Origin: Holosporales bacterium
GTDB lineage: Bacteria; Pseudomonadota; Alphaproteobacteria; RUG11792
Assembly (NCBI GenBank): GCA_031267545.1
Contig: JAIRYU010000037.1
Span: 1 to 5,348 of the forward strand
DNA length: 5,348 nucleotides
Direction of reading: 5' to 3'
Positions within the stretch are counted from its first letter, which is position 1, and every line of letters starts with the position of its first letter. This document shows positions 1-4,995 of this stretch, in pieces. The notes beneath the pieces are model-generated. The model had not been told where the DNA came from, made no database searches, and saw nothing but the letters and a program-made list of their open reading frames with translations. Position numbers and translations under genes: made by a program.

Positions 1-121
1 CTGTCAATGCCACTGCTGGCATCCTTAACCGTTCACAGGCGCGAACCAACTCATTCATCCTTACGGCCACCTCACATATGGAGTACGCGCTGTGCGCGCG
101 AAGACATATGAACGAACCCAT
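1..121 (-). CDS. dnaE: DNA polymerase III subunit alpha, N-terminal fragment
   Basis: This is the first 40 codons of the replicative DNA polymerase catalytic subunit, cut by the left window edge. Reading from ATG at 121-119, the peptide begins MGSFICLRAHSAYS, continues through MNELVRACERLRMPAVALT (residues 22-40) and leaves the window. This lines up with the N-terminal PHP domain of proteobacterial DnaE (E. coli FVHLRVHSDYS, then a helix ending in GMPALAITD). Seen directly: His10-Ser11 of PHP motif I is present, while the first motif histidine is Arg8, as in E. coli DnaE, where the PHP domain has lost its metal site. The start was chosen because it lies three residues before the conserved FxxLRxHS block, as expected for the family. 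No good Shine-Dalgarno sequence precedes it, and the frame stays open for some way upstream. DnaE extends the new strand in the cytosolic replisome. The fragment is short, so identity rests on about 35 aligned residues. Confidence 0.82.
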   Translation of the reverse strand, partial: MGSFICLRAHSAYSICEVAVRMNELVRACERLRMPAVALT

Positions 122-288
122 AACGCCGCCACGGCGCGGTCGGCAGATTCTATCGCGACCACGCTGAAACCACCCAAACGCTTGTCTACGCCAGGATCGC
201 CTTACTCCGTTTTGTGGGGATACCTCCAGCCTGGGCTATCTCAGGCTTTCTTTCTGCGTATTATTCGATTCCTCCTTATTCTTTATAC
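122..288. other. Intergenic gap before dnaE, no gene seen
   Basis: This gap lies between the stop of the secreted protein gene and the dnaE start. On the minus strand it opens with a strong Shine-Dalgarno-like TAAGGAGG (264-271) that has no ATG, GTG or TTG at a usable distance behind it. It also holds a 6-bp hairpin (described separately) and a -10-like TAGAAT (148-153) without a good -35 partner. It presumably contains the end of the upstream transcript and the dnaE promoter, but I cannot place either with confidence. No tRNA or other known RNA fold was recognised. Confidence 0.5.
228..247. other. Short inverted repeat (6-bp hairpin)
   Basis: AGCCTG (228-233) and CAGGCT (242-247) pair with an 8-base loop. 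On the plus strand the stem is followed by the pyrimidine run TTCTTTCT, which looks like a weak intrinsic terminator for plus-strand transcription. No plus-strand gene ends here, and all neighbours are on the minus strand, where no T-run follows the stem. It may be a weak antisense terminator, a pause site, or chance. Confidence 0.3.
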
Positions 289-1107
289 CTACGGGGCTGT
301 ATCTGCCTGGCGTACTCTCTGAGGCGCCACTATCTCTTCTAGCATATGTTTGAGTACATGCCAGTTTCTTAGCAGATGTGCGAGGATACTCTCCCTACGG
401 CGCGCGTCGGTACGTGACAACTTTTCTGGGATCTCCTCATTTACTTCGATTATACGGATGCAAGCGCGGAGGGTTTCGACGGTCGGACGCTCGCCATACA
501 TTTCGTAGAGGTCATCTTCAACTTCCTCCGGTGTTACTGTTCGTGGTGGTAGATCCGCAGGCTGTATATCCACGTTGGGCAGTTGTGGTAGGGCATTTTC
601 GACTTCCTCTTGCGTTTCGGGAGCCGTTCGTGGTGGGAGATCCGCAGGCAGTACATCCACGCCGGGCCGTCGTGAGGATCTGTCACGGGGCGCCCTGTCG
701 ATCCGCGGGGGATGAAACCGCTTGTAGAGAAGCCAGTTGTCATGGAGGATTTGCAGCATCTGTGTTAGATTCCCGAGGTCGCCTATTTTGTAGGGTGGTA
801 GCACGTCTTGTTTCAACATTTCGTTATACATATGGACTAGGACCGCTCTCACCTGGTGGACTCTCGTTATTACCCGAAATTGGTTCACCAGGAACAACGT
901 CGTGCGGTACCGCAGGACTTTTGTAAGTTCCTCATCGGCTCTGACGCGGAATACTTTCAGCGGGTTTCGTGGTATTCGCGGTCTTTGCGCGACGGCGGGC
1001 TGACTCTCCGGCGCCTGTCTTTCCTCCATTGCCTGGGCGCTGCTACCGGTATTCGCTATCAGAATTGCTGCCGCGCTGACCTTGGTTATTGCGCTGATTG
1101 TTGACAT
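289..1107 (-). CDS. Secreted proline-rich helical protein with tandem repeat
   Basis: I do not recognise this 272-residue protein. It starts with a classic Sec signal peptide: a Lys at 9, a hydrophobic run about 10-19, and an AQA cleavage site at 24-26 before MEERQ. A short Pro/Arg-rich stretch (about 31-50) follows, then a mostly helical region (52-134) ending in LHDNWLLYKRF. A linker (about 135-205) carries two copies of a 29-residue repeat with the core PADLPPRT (154-161 and 183-190). A second helical region (209-260) contains LLRNWHVLKHML and resembles the end of the first. It has no transmembrane segment beyond the signal and no cysteine except Cys216. The start is well fixed by GGAGG five bases upstream and a good promoter before that. 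It is likely periplasmic, surface-exposed or exported, perhaps a host-interaction protein; this is inferred only from export, low complexity and repeats. The DNA looks somewhat richer in G+C than bioB upstream. Confidence 0.8.
   Translation of the reverse strand: MSTISAITKVSAAAILIANTGSSAQAMEERQAPESQPAVAQRPRIPRNPLKVFRVRADEELTKVLRYRTTLFLVNQFRVITRVHQVRAVLVHMYNEMLKQDVLPPYKIGDLGNLTQMLQILHDNWLLYKRFHPPRIDRAPRDRSSRRPGVDVLPADLPPRTAPETQEEVENALPQLPNVDIQPADLPPRTVTPEEVEDDLYEMYGERPTVETLRACIRIIEVNEEIPEKLSRTDARRRESILAHLLRNWHVLKHMLEEIVAPQRVRQADTAP
515..661 (-). repeat. In-frame direct repeat within the secreted protein gene
   Basis: Two 36-base copies lie at 539-574 and 626-661, differing at three positions, with a period of 87 bases (29 codons). 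Similarity continues to lower coordinates through a shared ACTTCCTC block (521-528 and 602-609), with a 6-base length difference between copies. The encoded units are VDVLPADLPPRT and VDIQPADLPPRT, each followed by an acidic segment with EEVE. The near-identity of the DNA as well as the protein points to a fairly recent duplication that kept the reading frame. Confidence 0.85.
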
Positions 1108-1112
1108 ACTTG

Positions 1113-1117
1113 CCTCC
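1113..1117 (-). promoter_or_regulatory. Strong ribosome-binding site
   Basis: GGAGG on the minus strand sits five bases before the ATG at 1107-1105 and fixes the start of the secreted protein. It is the clearest Shine-Dalgarno sequence in the window; starts in the upstream operon have weak sites or none. Confidence 0.8.
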
Positions 1118-1151
1118 GTCTCTCAGTTGTAGTGACATTTATTGCCCGCCC

Positions 1152-1180
1152 ATTTTACCTAATTCTACTGTATGATGCAA
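1152..1180 (-). promoter_or_regulatory. Sigma70-like promoter for the secreted protein gene
   Basis: On the minus strand a -35 box TTGCAT (1180-1175) and a -10 box TAAAAT (1157-1152) are separated by exactly 17 bases. Transcription would start near 1145, giving a leader of about 38 bases before the ATG. It is the best promoter match noticed in the window and implies that the secreted protein is transcribed separately from the pgsA-to-bioB unit. A second -10-like TAGAAT lies inside the spacer but has no partner at proper distance. The call rests on consensus only. Confidence 0.6.
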
Positions 1181-1310
1181 TGCAAAACTCATCTGTGCGC
1201 CATACTTTACCCCGACGTCTGGGGAGGGCTCGGAGTTAGTTGTCAATCCCGGCAGCAATTGCGCGCATGCCTGAACCAGCCTACGCAAAGAGAGCCTCCG
1301 TCCTGATGAA
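1181..1310. other. Gap after bioB, no gene or clear terminator
   Basis: This is the rest of the 203-base gap between bioB and the next gene. It holds a possible 10-codon frame on the minus strand starting ATGCGCGC near 1268, with no convincing ribosome-binding site, and a weak CCCC/GGGG stem (1210-1224) with no T-run. Nothing here is a persuasive bioB terminator or small RNA. Confidence 0.45.
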
Positions 1311-2249
1311 TCAGCGCCGAATACGCGGTAATTGTAAATTAAGACGTTGCATCAATCGCAAATCCGCCTCGGGATCTACGTTGGCTGTAGTGAGTAACTT
1401 ATCTCCTCCGAAAATTGCGCTTGCTCCGGCAAAAAAGCAGAGAGCCTGCAATTCGTCGCTCATAGTTTCACGACCGGCCGATACGCGCACTATGGACTGC
1501 GGCATCAATATCCTGGCAAGCGCGACGCACCTGACAAAATCGAATGGGTCAATCTCCGGCGAATCCTTGAGCCTGGTTCCAGGGACCTTAACAAGCCTGT
1601 TGATTGAAATGGAAGATGGTTGTTCGTCTAGGTTTGCAAGCAGCGTCAACATTTTAATGCGATCGTCATTTGTTTCGCCGATTCCTAAAATTCCACCAGT
1701 ACAAACTTTAATTTTGTGCTTCTGTACGAGCTTGATCGTCTGCAACCTCTCTTCTATTGTTCTTGTGGTTATGATTTTGTCGTAATACTCCGGAGATGTG
1801 TCCACATTATGATTGTAGTAGTCCAGTCCGCGATTCTTGAGCTCAATTACTTGCTCTTCATTCAGAGCGCCCATGGTAAGGCATGTTTCAAGTCCGAGTT
1901 CCTTAACTTTGGTTACGGCTTGACATGCTATTTCAAAAACCTGAGGGTCTGGCGACCTTCCGGACGCGCCAATACAAAATCTTGAGCTTCCCAGTTTCTT
2001 GGCTTGTTTAGCGGCTTCCAGCGCTGTGTCAACATTTGTGATTATCTGCTTCGGAAACTTAGTCCCATTTTTAATAGACTGGGCGCAATATGCGCAATCT
2101 TCGCAACATCCACCGGTCCGAATGCTGAACAGAGTACTGACCTGTATTACATTCGCATCGTTGCGCTCTACATGAACAGAGCGCGCCCTGAATATGAGAT
2201 CAAAAAATGGAGTCTTAAATATATCCTTCGCCGCATCGAACGTAATCAT
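1311..2249 (-). CDS. bioB: Biotin synthase
   Basis: BioB is a cytosolic radical-SAM enzyme that inserts sulfur into dethiobiotin in the last step of biotin synthesis. The 312-residue frame is near family length (E. coli 346). The radical [4Fe-4S] motif is Cys48, Cys52 and Cys55 (CCEDCAYC). The [2Fe-2S] ligands of E. coli, Cys97, Cys128, Cys188 and Arg260, correspond at a constant offset of five to Cys92, Cys123, Cys183 and Arg255. YYNHNVDTSP (144-153), GGILGIGET (185-193) and SAGRE (257-261) are also typical. All catalytic ligands are therefore present. Two departures are visible: Cys49 replaces the usual Pro of CPEDC, and the block after Cys92 reads GASGRSP rather than the common GAAWxxP. 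The ATG is 22 bases after the stop of the preceding gene and lacks a good Shine-Dalgarno, suggesting operon translation. No other biotin gene is in the window; dispersed bio genes are known in Anaplasmataceae. Confidence 0.95.
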   Translation of the reverse strand: MITFDAAKDIFKTPFFDLIFRARSVHVERNDANVIQVSTLFSIRTGGCCEDCAYCAQSIKNGTKFPKQIITNVDTALEAAKQAKKLGSSRFCIGASGRSPDPQVFEIACQAVTKVKELGLETCLTMGALNEEQVIELKNRGLDYYNHNVDTSPEYYDKIITTRTIEERLQTIKLVQKHKIKVCTGGILGIGETNDDRIKMLTLLANLDEQPSSISINRLVKVPGTRLKDSPEIDPFDFVRCVALARILMPQSIVRVSAGRETMSDELQALCFFAGASAIFGGDKLLTTANVDPEADLRLMQRLNLQLPRIRR

Positions 2250-2271
2250 CTAGTTCGTTTCAAGTACACGG

Positions 2272-2853
2272 TTACTCGTCAACGCGTATGTCATTCTCAT
2301 CCATGATGTCCGTCTTTATCTTCTGAGCCAATTCATCGCGCCGCGCTTTGGTATCCGTACTCGAGGTGACAGTAACCGTCACGCTGCGGTTATAGCTATT
2401 AACATTAACCGCTATTACATATGCATGTTCCCCAGTTGGATCGAACGAATCTACTCGCGTTCTCTCGGTGCGTATCTCTCCCTTTGATTTGTCGACATAT
2501 TCAATGGGGTACTTCCGCATTACATCCATAGTGGCGTCCCATATAGCGTCCTTCTTCTGCTCCTGCTTCCGTGCTTCCGGCGATTTACTTTTATTATCGG
2601 CGTCTACCGGCGCTCGTTGAGACTGCTCTCGTTGAGTCAGCCTCCTATATATGTCTCCCAATCTTCCACCCCTGTCGCCAAGGAGATGGCCGAGCTCTTT
2701 CCTGCTGCGATCCTTGGAAGTTTCAGGCGCATCGTCGATAAGTTCAGAATCGCTTGCTAACACGCTCCACGTATTCGCGCATACCACATACGCGAAGACC
2801 GTAACAACGATTCTACTAACATTACCCACAGCACACTCAGACATACGGCACAT
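2272..2853 (-). CDS. Small exported protein, possibly DUF3576-like
   Basis: This 193-residue protein has a signal-peptide-like N-terminus: Arg14, then a hydrophobic run about 15-33 ending VLA before SDSEL. The sequence before Cys25 (YVV) is a poor lipobox, so I favour signal peptidase I cleavage over a lipoprotein. A highly charged, low-complexity, probably disordered stretch (about 36-101) follows. A compact C-terminal domain (102-193) begins DAIWDATMDVM, continues through a Lys-Gly-Glu-Ile-Arg-Thr segment (124-129), and includes a beta-rich AYVIAVNVNSYNRSVTVTVT. The order of Trp, a helix, Asp/Gly, Ile-x-Thr and paired beta strands recalls the alphaproteobacterial DUF3576 family from memory; this is weak and untested. 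It begins 11 bases after the rlmN stop and ends 22 bases before bioB, so it is co-transcribed. ATG codons at residues 1 and 4 are both possible starts, and neither has a clear ribosome-binding site. Function unknown; probably envelope or periplasm. Confidence 0.75.
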   Translation of the reverse strand: MCRMSECAVGNVSRIVVTVFAYVVCANTWSVLASDSELIDDAPETSKDRSRKELGHLLGDRGGRLGDIYRRLTQREQSQRAPVDADNKSKSPEARKQEQKKDAIWDATMDVMRKYPIEYVDKSKGEIRTERTRVDSFDPTGEHAYVIAVNVNSYNRSVTVTVTSSTDTKARRDELAQKIKTDIMDENDIRVDE

Positions 2854-2864
2854 AAGCGTCGAAA

Positions 2865-3929
2865 TTATATCGCATGAGAATTTATATTGCCAGAACTAAG
2901 TTGTCCGCAGGCCGCCATTATATCGGCTCCCCTTCTTGTTCTAATAGATACCTCTACGTCGCATTCTTTCAGAACATTAGCGAATGTCTGAATCTTCATA
3001 CCCGTCGACGTTTTAAATTCGCACCCGCTCCATTCATTAAATCTCAGCAGGTTAACTTTGGCGTTTAGCGGTTTTAGAAGATCGCGAAGCTCAATGGCGC
3101 ATGATTTGGAATCATTTATCCCATTTATCAAAAGATATTCGAACGTAATTTTTAGGAACTTGTGATGGGAGTAATATTCTTTGCACGCATCCAGTATGGA
3201 TGCAATATTGTATGTGTTATTAATAGGCATTATCGAGCTCCGTATCTCATCGTTGGGAGCGTGTAACGAAACGGCAAGCCTACATGGCAGTTCCTTCGAT
3301 ATCTTTCGGATAATCGGAGAGATTCCGCAGGTTGACACCGTAATTTTCCTTCGTGATAATCCGGCTTCGGTATCAAGCATTACGTTATAAATTGCTCGTA
3401 AAACGTTTTGGTGATTCAGGAGCGGTTCTCCCATGCCCATAAACACAATATTTGACAGACGGTCGTCACACCCCCACATGTTCGTGTAATCCTTCACAAT
3501 TAGAAATTGAGATATGATCTCCTCGGCCGACAAATTTCTTACAAACCCCAAACGACCGGTGCTACAGAATTTACAACCCATGGCGCATCCTACCTGCGAT
3601 GAGACGCATATAGTCTTGCGTTTTACGTCGGGAATGTATACGCACTCTATTGTCGACGTATCAGATAGCCTTAGCAAAAATTTTATGGTTCCATCTGACG
3701 ATTTTGCAGTATTAATAACTTGCGGGCGATAGATGTAAAACATTTCATCTAATCGTCCTTGGAGTAATTTCCCTATGTTCGTCATATCGTGAAACGACGT
3801 TTTCCCGAATCTGTATATCCACTCCCAAATTTGAGACGCCCTAAATGTGGGAATTCCAGCTTCCTTAAGAATTGCCTTAAGTTCGTCTGCTGAGTGGTTC
3901 AAAATTCCGCTCTTCATTCGTCTACCCAA
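2865..3929 (-). CDS. rlmN: Dual-specificity 23S rRNA/tRNA adenine-C2 methyltransferase
   Basis: RlmN is a radical-SAM enzyme that methylates C2 of A2503 in 23S rRNA, and A37 in some tRNAs, aiding ribosome fidelity. Visible in order are an N-terminal helical domain with QIWEWIY (33-39), Glu95 of IECVYIP (equivalent to the E. coli active-site Glu105), the cluster motif Cys115, Cys119, Cys122 (CAMGCKFC), the SAM-binding MGMGEPLLN (164-172), VSLHAPND (220-227), and the methyl-carrying Cys341 in RGADIMAACGQL. The sequence is full length at 350-354 residues. The longest frame begins at TTG (3929-3927), two codons after an in-frame stop; the ATG at 3917-3915, four codons in, is the more conventional start and gives 350 residues. 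Neither has a strong Shine-Dalgarno. It lies 30-42 bases after the hydrolase stop and 11 before the next gene. The related Cfr resistance enzyme is an alternative, but the family-wide RlmN signatures and housekeeping context favour RlmN. Confidence 0.95.
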   Translation of the reverse strand: MGRRMKSGILNHSADELKAILKEAGIPTFRASQIWEWIYRFGKTSFHDMTNIGKLLQGRLDEMFYIYRPQVINTAKSSDGTIKFLLRLSDTSTIECVYIPDVKRKTICVSSQVGCAMGCKFCSTGRLGFVRNLSAEEIISQFLIVKDYTNMWGCDDRLSNIVFMGMGEPLLNHQNVLRAIYNVMLDTEAGLSRRKITVSTCGISPIIRKISKELPCRLAVSLHAPNDEIRSSIMPINNTYNIASILDACKEYYSHHKFLKITFEYLLINGINDSKSCAIELRDLLKPLNAKVNLLRFNEWSGCEFKTSTGMKIQTFANVLKECDVEVSIRTRRGADIMAACGQLSSGNINSHAI

Positions 3930-3959
3930 AACTTACTTCAAATCGTGGCGCTATATGCT

Positions 3960-4952
3960 TCATGCAGCGGAGAGCCTCTCGATGATATGAGTGGGGCGCT
4001 GGGAAATTCTCCTGAGAGAAGCGGGGGTCATTTTGGGCGATATATGTTCTAGGAATTTATCGAACTTTTCCTCGACTGGAACGTTTAGTTCCATCGATTT
4101 GAGGAATTCCCCTGAAACTCCGGTCAATGTCAATACGGTGTCTATTCCAGCAGAGTTTCCTCCAAGGATATCGGTCCACGGCGTATCTCCTACCATCGCA
4201 GTTTTTTTACAATTTCCTAAAAACGACAATGCAAAATCGTATATCGCATGGTGCGGCTTTCCGAAGTATATCGTTTTCCCACCCAGCCTTTCGTAGAACT
4301 CGCCTATTGCTCCTTGGCACATAACCAGACGTCTCTGCATAGCTCCGTTATATCTGACATATTCCAATGCGAATATATCCGGATTAACGACGACGAGCGG
4401 TTTCTCATATTTCAGACACGTATCCAAAACTTCTGCGACTTCCTCAAGGCCGGCAAGGTCGTGAACGTTCGTTGACGTAACGTCCTCGACGGCGACTTCA
4501 TCCCCATTCTTCTTACGCGCCGCATCCATCATAAATGACGACCTAGCTTTGTCGAGTAATCCAACATACGCAAAATCTGCCTCCTGTAACGTTTGCGTCT
4601 CAACGATGTCGCTATCCGCAAATATCTCGGCATTTCTTGTAAAGAGCTGAAAGCAGGATTTAGCGTCGGGAATGTGGCGAGATATTGTTTGCCTAAACGC
4701 CTCCCCAGAGCTTATAAACTCGTCGTAGTGCGCGCCTGACAGAAGCCCTCTTTGGGCGTATTTTTCTATGCACACAGAAGCTACGAGGGAGGTGTTTGAC
4801 AGTATTGTTACAGACAAACCTGAGGCCTTTATTTTGGCGAGAGTTTCGAGGACTCCTGGATAAAGGTCCTTACCGTCGTATATAACGCCATATACGTCGA
4901 CAAGTAGCGAATCGTACAATTGATATATATCGTCTAAACTTTTGTAAATCAT
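3960..4952 (-). CDS. HAD superfamily class IIA hydrolase, TIGR01459-like
   Basis: This 330-residue cytosolic HAD protein would be expected to act on a phosphate ester; its substrate is unknown. Motif I is LLVDVYGVIYDG (16-27) with nucleophile Asp19. The position two residues on is Tyr21 instead of the usual second Asp, as in TIGR01459 proteins, where Trp or Phe is common (from memory). Motif II is ILSNTS (50-55), motif III is Lys232 in FGKPHHAIY, and motif IV is VGDTPWTD (254-261) followed by GGNSAGIDT, the class IIA C-terminal signature. The C2-type cap spans about 60-225 and seems enlarged: a charged stretch around 137-165 (KKNGDEVAVEDV) is extra relative to the family, usually under about 300 residues. 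The frame is open further upstream to an ATG at 5042, but that would overlap pgsA by 47 bases. ATG 4952 places the usual short lead before motif I and was preferred, though it has no clear Shine-Dalgarno. Confidence 0.88.
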   Translation of the reverse strand: MIYKSLDDIYQLYDSLLVDVYGVIYDGKDLYPGVLETLAKIKASGLSVTILSNTSLVASVCIEKYAQRGLLSGAHYDEFISSGEAFRQTISRHIPDAKSCFQLFTRNAEIFADSDIVETQTLQEADFAYVGLLDKARSSFMMDAARKKNGDEVAVEDVTSTNVHDLAGLEEVAEVLDTCLKYEKPLVVVNPDIFALEYVRYNGAMQRRLVMCQGAIGEFYERLGGKTIYFGKPHHAIYDFALSFLGNCKKTAMVGDTPWTDILGGNSAGIDTVLTLTGVSGEFLKSMELNVPVEEKFDKFLEHISPKMTPASLRRISQRPTHIIERLSAA

Positions 4953-4995
4953 AAACGCGCCATTTAAATTTAAAATTGAACCTGTAACATTTCCG
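4953..4995 (-). other. Short AT-rich spacer between pgsA and the hydrolase
   Basis: This 43-base gap includes a perfect 12-base AT palindrome TTTAAATTTAAA (4963-4974). No promoter with proper spacing and no Shine-Dalgarno for the hydrolase start could be picked out. The palindrome may be simple AT-rich chance sequence. Confidence 0.35.

Noticed and set aside
92..322. Plus-strand 76-codon frame overlapping the dnaE start
   Set aside because: It runs antisense to the recognisable dnaE N-terminus, crosses the intergenic gap and the end of the secreted gene, and has no family-like sequence.
534..743. Second minus-strand frame with its own apparent repeat
   Set aside because: Its repeat is the same DNA duplication read in another frame; it lies wholly within the secreted gene and has no start signal.
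378..926. Plus-strand 182-codon frame
   Set aside because: It is antisense to the secreted protein, whose signal peptide, promoter and ribosome-binding site make it the real gene. The opposite frame is Arg/Cys-rich with no domain.
1210..1224. CCCC/GGGG hairpin as bioB terminator
   Set aside because: The stem is only four to five pairs and neither strand has a T-run after it; on the minus strand TAAAG follows.
1239..1270. Ten-codon minus-strand frame as a leader peptide
   Set aside because: It has no convincing ribosome-binding site, no run of regulatory codons, and no attenuator-like fold; the promoter for the next gene lies downstream of it.
1112..1302. Nine-base direct repeat GCCTCCGTC near 1112 and 1294
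   Set aside because: Too short to mean more than a shared GGAGG-type sequence; the second copy has no start codon behind it.
1240..1785. Plus-strand 181-codon frame antisense to bioB
   Set aside because: BioB carries all its ligands on the other strand; this frame is a shadow.
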